NCBI RefSeq assembly: GCF_900129425.1
Contig: NZ_LT670817.1
Location: 3,100,001-3,164,000, forward strand
Source: Bradyrhizobium erythrophlei
Lineage (GTDB): Bacteria > Pseudomonadota > Alphaproteobacteria > Rhizobiales > Xanthobacteraceae
Length of the DNA: 64,000 nucleotides
Reading direction: 5' to 3'
The notes below the pieces were generated by a model, which worked only from the letters and a program-made list of their open reading frames with translations, was not told the DNA's origin and made no database searches. This document shows, piece after piece, positions 43,431 to 52,265 of this stretch. Position numbers and translations under genes: made by a program. Position 1 is the first letter of the stretch, and each line of letters starts with the position of its first letter.

Positions 43431-43637
43431 CGGAAGTTTAGCAATGCCATTATACGGACTCTTGCAAACGCTCCGGGCGGTCATATAGCCGTGTCGAAGT
43501 TGTGGGTCCAGTCCTACCGCAGGCTCTCATCTAATTGTTTCCGAACCATTTCGGCCCCAGATCGGGACCTCAGTCACCGCAAATCCTCTGGTTGTAGCCG
43601 GACTGGCCTGCTACGCTTCTTTCGGGGACGGGCAGGA

Positions 43638-44642
43638 ATGGACGTACGATACGATCGACTAATTCTCTCCATGGATGACACGGAACTTGAGCAGTTCTGC
43701 CGCGCATGGGTTGAGAAAAAATCGGGGTATTTCGAGGTTAAGCGGCACGCTGGAACCGGCGACCTCGGGCGTGACGTAGTCGGCTTTCTGACCGATCAGC
43801 GCCACGACGGTGAGTGGGATAACTACCAGTGTAAGCAATATCGGAGTGGAGTTGCGCAGACCCAAGGCCTCCTTGCCATTGGGAAAGTTCTCTACTGGGC
43901 GTGGAAAGGCGAGTTCACCGCACCACGAAAATTCTTCTTCGTCGCGCCGAAGGGCCTCGCTCGAAAGCTGGACGGCCTTCTCGACAGGCCGAGCGAATTG
44001 AAGAAGATGCTGCTCGATAATTGGGATACTACCTGCGCCAAGAATATCACGAACAAGGAAACAATTGCGCTCTGCACCTCTCTCCGCGCCTTTATCGAAG
44101 CCTACGATTTCAAGAACGTCCACTCGATAAACATCGATCAATTGATGGCCGATTCTGCGGTGAAGCCGCTCCTTATCGAAAAGTTTGGCGCAGACCCCGG
44201 CACGTACCCGCCTGCAGTCGTACCCATTGATGTCGAGAGCGCCGAAATGCGCTACATTCAGGAACTGGTTGACGCCTATGGCGAGCGCGCAAAAGCCGTT
44301 TTTGCGAGCCATCAGGATGTCCTCGACGACAAGGAGCACGGCCCCGACTTGCGCCGTCAGCGCGACCGCTTTTTTGAGGCCGACGCTTTCCAAAAGTTCT
44401 ACAGAGACAACACCTCGGCGCTGGTGATCACTGGCTTCCGCAAGGACGTTCATTTCGGCGTCGTGGACACCTGGAACGCGACGACACCCGACACCTTGGC
44501 TCGCGTCGAGACCGTGATGAAGCAGGCGGGAACGATCACTCCCGCTGGCCCCTTGGCCAAGTATGCGCACGTACCTGTCAAACAGGGGATGTGTCATCAC
44601 TTCGTGAACGACGGCGAGATGTCATGGAAGGGGAAGGCATGA
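43638..44642 (+). CDS. ABC-3C effector with restriction-endonuclease-like N-terminal domain
   Basis: The chosen ATG gives 334 residues; an earlier frame extends 228 bases upstream through the terminator area and is unlikely. The N-terminal domain (about 1-115) has GDLGRDVVGF with D46 and NYQCKQY with Q64-x-K66, a PD-(D/E)xK-type pattern of Mrr-like nucleases. The C-terminal half (about 195-334, IQELVDAYGERAKAVFASHQD, FYRDNTSALVITGF) resembles the shared ABC-3C C-terminal domain that links effectors to the ATPase. It is probably a DNA nuclease kept in check until the ATPase senses foreign DNA or replication. ATGA overlap with the next gene. Confidence 0.7.
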   Translation: MDVRYDRLILSMDDTELEQFCRAWVEKKSGYFEVKRHAGTGDLGRDVVGFLTDQRHDGEWDNYQCKQYRSGVAQTQGLLAIGKVLYWAWKGEFTAPRKFFFVAPKGLARKLDGLLDRPSELKKMLLDNWDTTCAKNITNKETIALCTSLRAFIEAYDFKNVHSINIDQLMADSAVKPLLIEKFGADPGTYPPAVVPIDVESAEMRYIQELVDAYGERAKAVFASHQDVLDDKEHGPDLRRQRDRFFEADAFQKFYRDNTSALVITGFRKDVHFGVVDTWNATTPDTLARVETVMKQAGTITPAGPLAKYAHVPVKQGMCHHFVNDGEMSWKGKA

Positions 44643-45130
44643 CTGAGGCCGTGCAACCGGACCTTTTCAACGGCGCGCTCGAGACTGGAGTCCGGAGTGT
44701 TGTCATTCTCGAAACCGCCCACCCTCGCAGCTTCGACCTCACTCAACTTACTTGGCTGGATCATCTCGTCGTTCACACAGCCGATTTGGATGGGCCGGAG
44801 AGCCTGCATCCCAATGTGCCGCAGCGAAATGGCGAACTTCTCGTTCGGCGCTCCCTCGTAGAGCAAGGGCTAGCGCTGATGCAGCGGCTTCACCTGATCG
44901 AGGTCAAGTTTACCTCGGAAGGCATCGTTTACGTCGCATGCGAGCAAGCCGCCCCGTTCGTTCGGCTTATTCGTAGCGAATACGGGCGCACGCTCAAGCA
45001 GCGGGCGAAATGGCTACTTGAGTACTTTGCAGATCGAGGTTCCGACCATCTTCATGAGGTTATCACCCAGAAGATTGGACGTTGGGCAATCGAGTTCCAA
45101 TCCGATACAAAGCCGGCGAGCGGCGCATGA
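44639..45130 (+). CDS. ABC-three-component middle component (MC2 type)
   Basis: The 163-residue protein starts in an ATGA overlap behind GGGAAGG. The region FDLTQLTWLDHLVVHTADLDGPESLHPNVPQRNGELLVRRSLVEQGLALMQRLHLI matches the small middle-component-2 family of ABC-3C systems. The fold is winged-helix-like, thought to bridge ATPase and effector or to bind DNA. ATGA overlaps on both sides show one tight operon of effector, MC2 and ATPase. Confidence 0.75.
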   Translation: MTEAVQPDLFNGALETGVRSVVILETAHPRSFDLTQLTWLDHLVVHTADLDGPESLHPNVPQRNGELLVRRSLVEQGLALMQRLHLIEVKFTSEGIVYVACEQAAPFVRLIRSEYGRTLKQRAKWLLEYFADRGSDHLHEVITQKIGRWAIEFQSDTKPASGA

Positions 45131-46965
45131 CATACGCCGGTTGGCACATCGACCTTCTCTCCATCGAGGGCAAGGACGGCAAAAAGGCTCAGCTGGCTTT
45201 CGCGCCGGCACTGAGTCTTATCTACGGTGCTTCCAACACAGGTAAATCTTTCGCGGTAAAGGCCCTGGATTTTATGCTTGGCGGGAGCCAAGAACTTCCA
45301 AATATCAAAGAGCGCCAGCCGTACGATCGCCTCTCCATGGGGATGACGCTCACGAACAGCCGGAAGGTGCGGTTGGAGCGCGCCCTTGCAGGCGGTTCCT
45401 TCACGCTGCGCGAGGATGGCCGAGAAGCAGCGACGCTTGCCCCTCGACACGATGCGGACAGCGTCAACAATCTTTCAAATTTTCTCCTGCGGGAGATGGG
45501 CTCAGTTGGGAAGAAAATAGCTCTCGATGCAGCCGGGACTCATGGAAACCTCTCGTTCCGCGATATCGCAAGGGTCGTGCTCACGGACGAACTGTCGATC
45601 CAGTCTGAGACCTCACCGATCGAGTCTGGGGATCGTGGTGCGGCGACACGCGAGCGAAGCGTGCTGAAATTTCTTCTCACGGGAGACGACGACTCCGCCA
45701 TTGTGCCGCTGGTCAAGCCGAAGGACTTCCGGACAGGTCGGATAGCCCAGACGAAAATTCTCGAAGAGATGATCGAACAGATCAATGGGGAGCTCGCCTC
45801 CAACTATCCCGACCATGATGGGCTGGAGAAGCAAAGCGAGGACTTAGACGCGCTTCTTCAACGCATCGAGAATGAAATGGCAGACGCTCGTTCGTCCGTA
45901 CGATCGCTTCTCGATGACAAGCGACGGTTGACTTCCGAGATCGCAGCAGCAGAACGTCGCACTGTCGATATCGGGCTAAGCTTGAATAGCTTCGAGCAGC
46001 TGCAAGAAGTCTATGACAGCGATGTAGCGCGGCTAGAATCGATTGAGGAAGCCGGGTTCTTGCTCGGTCTCGGTGGCAAGAAGACGTGTCCAGTATGCGG
46101 TGCGCCCCCTGAATCTCAAGAGCACACACATGGGCTTGTCGAGATCGAATCTTTGCGGGTGGCTGCGGAAGTGGAGATCCAGAAGATCCGACAGCAACGC
46201 AAGGAGCTCGTCAAAACGGTGAATGACACGGAAGGCGAAGCGATCCGGCTCGCCGAATCTATCAAGGGGATGCGCACCGTACTGAAGACGGTTGAGGTCA
46301 AACTGGAGGAGGCAACGCCTGACTTCGATGCACAGCAGCGCAAGCTTGCCGAGGTGATCCCGATACGTGACCGCGTCCGTCACGGGTTGGACCTACTCGA
46401 ACGTCGCGGCGACCTTGAGAAACAGAAAATGCGCATTGCGGCATCGAAGCCACCTAAGCGGGAGAAGGCCATGCAAAGCGGCTTGACGACGCAAACCGCC
46501 AAAGAGTTCGCTGATGTCGTCTCTGACGTGCTATTTAATTGGGGGTTCCCTGGACAAAACCACGTCGTATTCGATTTGGCGACGTATGATCTCATCATCG
46601 ATGGTAAAGAGCGTCGCCACAATGGCAAGGGCGTCCGTGCGATTACCCATGCGGCCTTCAAGATAGCGCTGCTGCTCTACTGTCGCGAACGGAAGCTTCC
46701 CCATCCGGGCTTCCTTGTCTTAGACACGCCGCTCCTAACTTACCGCGACCCATTTAAAAAGCCGGGGGACAAGCTGACGGCGGACGAGCAGGAACTCCGC
46801 AACACGGACTTGAAGGAGCGCTTCTTCGAGCACCTCGGCCATATCGGCACCGATGCGCAGTTCATGATTTTCGAGAACGTCGACCCTCCCTCAAAGGTCA
46901 ACGAGTATGCGACGGTCGAGACCTTCAGCAACGATCCAAATATCGGACGGCAAGGGCTGCTCTAG
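45127..46965 (+). CDS. ABC-3C SMC-like ATPase with zinc hook
   Basis: The 612-residue protein has Walker A IYGASNTGKSF near the N-terminus, long coiled coils (about 205-290 and 345-445), and a zinc hook CPVC within GGKKTCPVCGAPPE. The C-terminal ATPase half has Walker B FLVLDTPLL and ends FMIFENVDPP. This is the SMC/Rad50-like ATPase subunit of ABC-3C systems. It probably senses an unusual DNA end or a replication feature and licenses the nuclease. It is longer in the coiled coil than simple ABC ATPases. The start is fixed by the ATGA overlap. Confidence 0.75.
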   Translation: MTYAGWHIDLLSIEGKDGKKAQLAFAPALSLIYGASNTGKSFAVKALDFMLGGSQELPNIKERQPYDRLSMGMTLTNSRKVRLERALAGGSFTLREDGREAATLAPRHDADSVNNLSNFLLREMGSVGKKIALDAAGTHGNLSFRDIARVVLTDELSIQSETSPIESGDRGAATRERSVLKFLLTGDDDSAIVPLVKPKDFRTGRIAQTKILEEMIEQINGELASNYPDHDGLEKQSEDLDALLQRIENEMADARSSVRSLLDDKRRLTSEIAAAERRTVDIGLSLNSFEQLQEVYDSDVARLESIEEAGFLLGLGGKKTCPVCGAPPESQEHTHGLVEIESLRVAAEVEIQKIRQQRKELVKTVNDTEGEAIRLAESIKGMRTVLKTVEVKLEEATPDFDAQQRKLAEVIPIRDRVRHGLDLLERRGDLEKQKMRIAASKPPKREKAMQSGLTTQTAKEFADVVSDVLFNWGFPGQNHVVFDLATYDLIIDGKERRHNGKGVRAITHAAFKIALLLYCRERKLPHPGFLVLDTPLLTYRDPFKKPGDKLTADEQELRNTDLKERFFEHLGHIGTDAQFMIFENVDPPSKVNEYATVETFSNDPNIGRQGLL

Positions 46966-47058
46966 AGTCGCCGCATTAGTTGGCACTTGCACCCGCGATT
47001 TCCGATCTTCTCCAATATACGCGCGGCTTGAGACCACCAAACAGCGCTGAGAAGTTTA

Positions 47059-47176
47059 GCAAACGCCTCAGAACTCTTCAGTTTTGGCCGGATCAAAAAG
47101 GAGCGGGATTGCTAAACTGGTTGAGGAAAATCAACGACTTAGCCCATAAATCGCTAGGCTACCGTTACACCATTCC
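47059..47176. repeat. 118-bp degenerate direct repeat, copy B (right of ABC-3C cassette)
   Basis: Partner of the copy at 43280-43397: same length and orientation, with an identical 3' end. It lies 93 bases after the ATPase stop. A GAAGTTTAGCAA 12-mer at 47051-47062 also occurs at 43433-43444, just after copy A. Confidence 0.65.
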
Positions 47177-47381
47177 AAAATATATCAGTAATATCAGCTA
47201 CTTATGAAAGACTCTTCGTGTTCTTGCAACGCATCAGGCAAATCGCTCCGAAACGTGGGCCGTTCTACCCGCTACCTGCCGGCCTTGGCAAGCGCGCGGC
47301 GATGTTGTTCCTGAGAGAGCGCGATGAAATCGCGACCATCCGGCGGCGGGTTCGGCGCCGGCAGTGAGGGCGAGGTCGGCG

Positions 47382-48146
47382 ATGAGCGTGAATTTCGAGG
47401 AGCTGGATTTCCGTCCCACGCCGATGGGCGTGCTCAGCCTGCGGCGGCGCAGGTCGCTCACATCAGGGGGCGACATCTACGAGATCAAGCTCGGCGACGA
47501 ATTCCTGATGTCGAGCGCCTTCACCACAGCCGAGATCGAACTGGGGCGGCTCGGGCTGGCGGCGTGCGGGCGAACGGATCTCGACGTGGTCGTCGGCGGG
47601 CTCGGGCTCGGCTACACCGCGCAAGCCGTGCTCGAAAATCCGGGTGTGCGTTCGCTGGTCGTGGTCGATGCGCTGGCCGAGGTGATCGAATGGCATGCGC
47701 AGGGCCTGCTGCCGCTCGGCAAGCAGCTCACCGGCGATCCGCGCTGCCGCCTGGTCAACGGCGACTTCTTTGCGATGTCGGATTCCACCGAGGGCTTCGA
47801 TCCGGACGCGCCGCGCCGCCGCTTCGATGCGGTGCTGGTCGATATCGATCACTCGCCGCGAAACCTGCTGCATCCGCGCCATGCCGCGCTGTACGCGCCG
47901 GAGGGGCTCGGAAGGCTCGCCTCGCATTTAATTCCCGGCGGCGTCTTTGCACTTTGGTCGAACGACCCGCCGGATGAGGGATTTCAATCCGCGTTGGCCG
48001 GCGCCTTCGCGGCGTCGGATAGCCATGTCGTGACCTTCGACAACTCGTTTGGGGATCACACTGCGAGCAACACGATCTACATCGGGGTCAAGGCTGATGT
48101 GCCCATCCGGAAGGCAACGGCCGAGGCGGCGCCTTCAACCAATTGA
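47382..48146 (+). CDS. spermidine-synthase-like SAM-dependent protein
   Basis: ATG at 47382 has GAGG six bases upstream and gives 254 residues; a GTG six codons earlier is possible. The core DVVVGGLGLGYTAQAVLENPGVRSLVVVDALAEVIEWHAQGLLPL holds the SAM/dcSAM-binding glycine loop and acidic strand end. VNGDFF and FDAVLVDIDHSPRNLL are typical of polyamine aminopropyltransferase-like proteins. The usual catalytic D-x-x-D of true spermidine synthases is not evident, so it may be a methyltransferase-like paralogue. First gene of ordinary chromosome after the island. Confidence 0.7.
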   Translation: MSVNFEELDFRPTPMGVLSLRRRRSLTSGGDIYEIKLGDEFLMSSAFTTAEIELGRLGLAACGRTDLDVVVGGLGLGYTAQAVLENPGVRSLVVVDALAEVIEWHAQGLLPLGKQLTGDPRCRLVNGDFFAMSDSTEGFDPDAPRRRFDAVLVDIDHSPRNLLHPRHAALYAPEGLGRLASHLIPGGVFALWSNDPPDEGFQSALAGAFAASDSHVVTFDNSFGDHTASNTIYIGVKADVPIRKATAEAAPSTN

Positions 48147-48305
48147 CGTCTTGCGACGCGCACGCGCGGCGAGGCCGCAACTTGCCCCTGCCAATCCGGC
48201 GTGCCATGCTGACACGCCAAAAATAAGGGAAAGCGGGGCCACGCCTCGCGCAACCCTGGCCGTCAGAAGCATGGCATCGGGTGGCACCTCTCGGAGACCT
48301 TTCAC

Positions 48306-49559
48306 ATGAGATTTATGCATATCATCGGGCTGCTTTGCGCCGCCTCGATTTCCGTTTTGCTGGCGGGCAGTGCCTCGGCGCAGGACAAAACCGTCAAGAT
48401 CGGCGCGGTGTTTCCGTTGAGCGGCAACGCCGCCAGCGCCGGCGTCCATGCCAAGGCCGCGATCGAGACCGCAATGGATATCATCAACAACGCCCATCCC
48501 GAACTCGGCAATTTCCCGCTGGCGAAGAACGCGGGCCTCGCAGGCCTCGGCGGCGCCAAGGTCGAGGTGGTGTTCGCCGACAACCAGGGCAGCCCGGCGA
48601 CCGGCCAGAACCAGACGCTGCGGCTGATCACCGAAGAGAAGGTCGTGGCGCTGACCGGCGCCTATCAGTCCGGGATCACGCTGACGGCGAGCGCGATTGC
48701 CGAAAAATACGGAATTCCCTTCGTCAACGGCGAGTCGGTGGCGGCGAACCTGACTGAGCGCGGTTTCAAATGGTTCTTCCGCGTCACCCCGGTCGCCTCC
48801 GACTTCGCCAAGATCTATTACGAATTCCTAAAGGACATGAAAGCTAGCGGCGCCAAAACCGACAACGTCGCGCTGGTTCACGACAATACCGAATACGGCA
48901 CCTCGGTCTCGAGCGTGATCACCAGCGTGTTCAAGGAGCAGGGCCAGAACATCGCGCTCGATATCGCCTACGCCGTCAACGCCACCGACGTGCAGAGCCA
49001 GGTGCTGCAGCTCAAGGAGAAGAAACCCGACGTCGTGATCATGATCGCCTACGCCTCGGACGCGATCCTGTATGCGAAAACCATGCAGGCGCTTGATTAC
49101 AAGCCGCCGATGATCATCGCCGACGACTCCGGCTACTCCGATCCATCCTTCATCAAGTCGGTCGGCAAGATATCGCAAGGCGTCTTCAACCGTTCGTCGT
49201 GGAACGTCGGCGCTCCGGGCTCGCCGACGGCGCTGATCGCCGAGATGTACAAGAAAAAGAGCGGCGACGAGATGGACGATACCGCCGCGCGCCAGATGCA
49301 GGGTTTCTTCGTGCTGTGCGAGGCTATCGACCGCGCCGGCTCGACCGATCCCGCCAAGATCCAGGCGGCGCTGAAGGCGACCGACCTCAAGCCCGACCAG
49401 CTGATGATGGGCTACAAGGGCGTCAAGTTCGACGACAAGGGCCAGAACATACTGGCTTCCGGCCTCATCATTCAGCTGCAGGACGGCGAAAACTATGTCG
49501 CGGTCTGGCCCAAGGCCAACGCCGAGAAAGCGCCGATCCTGAACTACAAAGGCTGGTGA
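48306..49559 (+). CDS. ABC transporter substrate-binding protein (branched-chain amino-acid type)
   Basis: The 417-residue periplasmic protein has a Sec signal (residues 1-25, LLAGSASAQ) and the Leu/Ile/Val-binding fold: VKIGAVFPLSGNAASAGVHAKAAIETAMDIIN, VEVVFADNQGSPATGQNQTLRLI, and VALTGAYQSGITLTASAIAEKYGIPFVNGES. It delivers ligand to the two permeases and two ATPases that follow in order. Such systems in Bradyrhizobium also carry urea, amides or aromatic acids, so the ligand is not certain. Confidence 0.85.
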   Translation: MRFMHIIGLLCAASISVLLAGSASAQDKTVKIGAVFPLSGNAASAGVHAKAAIETAMDIINNAHPELGNFPLAKNAGLAGLGGAKVEVVFADNQGSPATGQNQTLRLITEEKVVALTGAYQSGITLTASAIAEKYGIPFVNGESVAANLTERGFKWFFRVTPVASDFAKIYYEFLKDMKASGAKTDNVALVHDNTEYGTSVSSVITSVFKEQGQNIALDIAYAVNATDVQSQVLQLKEKKPDVVIMIAYASDAILYAKTMQALDYKPPMIIADDSGYSDPSFIKSVGKISQGVFNRSSWNVGAPGSPTALIAEMYKKKSGDEMDDTAARQMQGFFVLCEAIDRAGSTDPAKIQAALKATDLKPDQLMMGYKGVKFDDKGQNILASGLIIQLQDGENYVAVWPKANAEKAPILNYKGW

Positions 49560-49641
49560 CTTCCAGCGGGGCGGGGCACGGTCCCGCCCTGATATTGTCG
49601 CGAGATCGCTGAGACTTAACCGCAAGATTTAAACCGCCGGC

Positions 49642-50505
49642 ATGTCCACAATTCTCGTTCAGGTGATTGTCGGCGGCCTTCTGCTGGGCGCGGTCTATGC
49701 GCTGTTTTCCTCGGGCCTCACGCTGGTCTGGGGCATGATGAACATCGTCAACTTCGCGCATGGCGACTTCGTCATGCTCGGCATGTATGTCGCGTTCGTA
49801 GTCTACACGCTGTTCGGCGCCGGTCCCTTGCTGGGCGCGCCCATCGCCGCGCTGGTGCTGGCGACGCTCGGGGTCGTCGTCTATTTCGGACTGATCCGCG
49901 ACATCATGAAAGGGCCGATGCTGGCCCAGATTCTCGGTACCTTCGGGCTTGCGCTGCTGCTGCGCTATTCGGTGTTCTGGTGGTTCGGCGCCAATTTCCT
50001 GTCGCTGCCGGAAAACATCGTCGGCGGCACCTTTGACATCGCGGGCTTGCGAATCCAGGCGTCGCGGCTGCTGGCCGGCGGTGTCGCGCTGCTGGTGACG
50101 CTCGGGCTGCATCTGCTGCTGACGCGCACTTCATTGGGCTCGAAAATGCTGGCGGTCGCCGAGGATTCCACCGCGGCGCAGCTGATGGGGATCCGGCCCG
50201 ACACCATGCAGGCGATCGCCTGGGCGATCGCCGCCGGCGCGACCGGGCTTGCCGGCGCGCTGATCGCGACGTTTTTCTACATCGTGCCGACCGTCGGCGA
50301 GACCCTGGCGATCGTGGCCTTCGTCACGGTGTCGCTCGGCGGCTTCGGCAGCGTGCCGGGCGCGCTGGTGGCGGGACTACTGATCGGGGTGATCGAATCC
50401 CTGTCGGCGTACTGGATCGGCGCTGTCTACAAGGACATGGTGGTGTATTCGCTGTTCCTCGGCTTCCTCTGGTTCCGGCCGCAAGGCTTAATGGGCAAGT
50501 CCTGA
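49642..50505 (+). CDS. livH: branched-chain amino-acid ABC permease (LivH type)
   Basis: The 287-residue permease has about eight membrane helices and the LivH pattern: VYALFSSGLTLVWGMMNIVNFAHGDFVMLGMY near the start, and the EAA-like loop region SLGSKMLAVAEDSTAAQLMGIRPD. It forms half of the transmembrane channel. Its end carries a small tandem duplication with the start of the next gene. Confidence 0.85.
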   Translation: MSTILVQVIVGGLLLGAVYALFSSGLTLVWGMMNIVNFAHGDFVMLGMYVAFVVYTLFGAGPLLGAPIAALVLATLGVVVYFGLIRDIMKGPMLAQILGTFGLALLLRYSVFWWFGANFLSLPENIVGGTFDIAGLRIQASRLLAGGVALLVTLGLHLLLTRTSLGSKMLAVAEDSTAAQLMGIRPDTMQAIAWAIAAGATGLAGALIATFFYIVPTVGETLAIVAFVTVSLGGFGSVPGALVAGLLIGVIESLSAYWIGAVYKDMVVYSLFLGFLWFRPQGLMGKS

Positions 50506-50515
50506 TGGGCAAGAC

Positions 50516-51514
50516 GTGATGCGGCGCTGGCTGTGGCCCTCGGTAGTGCTGGCGCTGGTCGTCGGCTATCCCTTGCTGTTCTCGACGCCATTTCAGCAGC
50601 GGCTCGGCGCGCTGGTGCTGCTCTATGCGATCGCGGCGTCGGCCTGGAACATCGTCGGCGGCTATGCCGGCCAGGTATCGGTCGGACACGTGGTGTTCTT
50701 CGGCTGCGGCGCCTACGCCGCGATGGGCGCGTTCGCGCATTTCGCGCTGTCGCCGCTCGTTGGAATTCCGATAGGCATCATCGCCAGCGTGGCCATTGCC
50801 GCCGTGATCGGCGTGCCGACGCTGCGGCTGTCGGGCCACTATTTCAGCATGGCCACGATCGCGGTCGCCGAACTCGTGCGGCTGATCGTCAGCAACACCG
50901 ACTATCTCGGCGCCGGGGTCGGACTGAGCGGCCCGACCGTGCCGCGAAATGTGTTCGATCTCTCCTTCATCTCGGCGCTGCCGTACTATTATCTCTTCCT
51001 GACGGTTCTTGTGATCACGCTCGGCATCACCTGGTGGATGGCCAACAGCCGGATGGGATTTTACCTCCGCGCCATCAGGGATTCCGAGCGCGCGGCGCGC
51101 TCGCTCGGCGCGCCCGCCAGCCGCACCAAACTCTACGCCTTCATGCTGAGCGCGGGCCTGACCAGTGTCGCCGGCGCGCTCTATGCGACGATGTTCGGCT
51201 TCGTCGATCCGGAATCCGGGCTCGGCATCCTGATCTCGGTGAAGATGCTGATCATGGCGGCGCTGGGCGGCGCCGGGCTGCTGTTCGGACCGCTGGTCGG
51301 CGCGGCGATCCTGGTGCCGCTGGAGGAAATCTCCAACAACCTGCTCGGCGGCAAAGGCGCCGGCCTGACTTTTGTCCTGTACGGCGCCATCATCGTGCTG
51401 ATCGCGCGCTTTCAGCCGGGCGGCATTTTAACCCTCATCAACCGACTGTGGGCCACGCGCAACAGCAAGATGCCGGACGTCGATGCTGCGAAAGGAGCCA
51501 CCCATGCTCCTTGA
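50516..51514 (+). CDS. livM: branched-chain amino-acid ABC permease (LivM type)
   Basis: The 332-residue protein has the LivM pattern with about ten helices: NIVGGYAGQVSVGHVVFFGCGAYAAMGAFAH, then LRAIRDSERAARSLGAPASRTKLYAFMLSAGL (EAA loop) and LGGAGLLFGPLVGAAILVPLEEI. The start is either GTG at 50516 or the adjacent ATG at 50519. It overlaps the following ATPase gene by 11 bases. Confidence 0.85.
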   Translation: MMRRWLWPSVVLALVVGYPLLFSTPFQQRLGALVLLYAIAASAWNIVGGYAGQVSVGHVVFFGCGAYAAMGAFAHFALSPLVGIPIGIIASVAIAAVIGVPTLRLSGHYFSMATIAVAELVRLIVSNTDYLGAGVGLSGPTVPRNVFDLSFISALPYYYLFLTVLVITLGITWWMANSRMGFYLRAIRDSERAARSLGAPASRTKLYAFMLSAGLTSVAGALYATMFGFVDPESGLGILISVKMLIMAALGGAGLLFGPLVGAAILVPLEEISNNLLGGKGAGLTFVLYGAIIVLIARFQPGGILTLINRLWATRNSKMPDVDAAKGATHAP

Positions 51515-52265
51515 AGCCCGCGACGTGACAAAAGCTTTTGGCAGCTTCAAGGCGGTCGACGCCGCCTCCGTGACCCTGGAGCAGGGCGACATTCTCGGCC
51601 TGATCGGCCCGAACGGCGCCGGTAAATCCACCTTCTTCAATTGCCTGACTGGCGATCTCATGTCGACCTCCGGCAAGGTCCTGTTCGAAGGCCACGACAT
51701 CACCAGCCTCGCGCCGGAGATGCGCGCACAACTCGGTCTCGCCCGCACCTTCCAGGTGCCGCAGACGTTCGAGGGCATGTCGGTGCTGGAGAATGTGATG
51801 ATCGGCGCGTTTCTGCGCACCTCGCATCGCGCTGAGGCCGAGACCAGGGCGCGCGCGATCCTGGAACGCGTCGGCATGAGCAGACTGGCGGACGCGCCGG
51901 CGCGCTCGCTCGGGACGCCCGGCCGCAAGCGGCTCGAAATCGCTCGCGCGCTTGCCACCGAGCCCAAGGTTCTCTTGCTCGACGAAGCGATGGCGGGCCT
52001 CACCCAGCGCGAGGTGCAACTGGCCATCGATCTGGTGCGCGACATCCATCGTTGCGGCATTACCCTTGTGATTGTCGAGCACATCATGGAAGTCATCATG
52101 TCGCTGGCGACCCGCGTGGTGGTGTTTCACCAGGGCCGGGAGATTGCGCGCGGCAGCCCGCGCGAGGTCACCGGCAACCCGGCCGTGATCGAAGCCTATC
52201 TCGGCAAGCGCGCGGCCAAGGCCGCCGCCGGTCACACGCCGATCGAATTGATGGGCCCGACATGA
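51504..52265 (+). CDS. livG: branched-chain amino-acid ABC ATPase (LivG type)
   Basis: ATG behind AAAGGAG inside the 3' end of livM gives 253 residues. It has Walker A LIGPNGAGKST, a Q-loop near LGLARTFQVPQ, a signature region SLGTPGRKRLEIARALA that replaces the usual LSGGQ, Walker B VLLLDEAMAGL and H-loop VIVEHIMEVI. The degenerate signature (GTPGRKR) is typical of LivG. Confidence 0.85.
   Translation: MLLEARDVTKAFGSFKAVDAASVTLEQGDILGLIGPNGAGKSTFFNCLTGDLMSTSGKVLFEGHDITSLAPEMRAQLGLARTFQVPQTFEGMSVLENVMIGAFLRTSHRAEAETRARAILERVGMSRLADAPARSLGTPGRKRLEIARALATEPKVLLLDEAMAGLTQREVQLAIDLVRDIHRCGITLVIVEHIMEVIMSLATRVVVFHQGREIARGSPREVTGNPAVIEAYLGKRAAKAAAGHTPIELMGPT

Noticed and set aside
43623..43631. 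Another GGGGACGG copy before the ABC-3C effector start
   Set aside because: No matching stem around it, and the octamer is expected by chance now and then in GC-rich DNA; not linked to the phage hairpins.
46980..47207. Forward frame of 75 codons after the ABC-3C ATPase
   Set aside because: It coincides with repeat copy B; the same frame in copy A is broken by a stop, so it is not a conserved gene.
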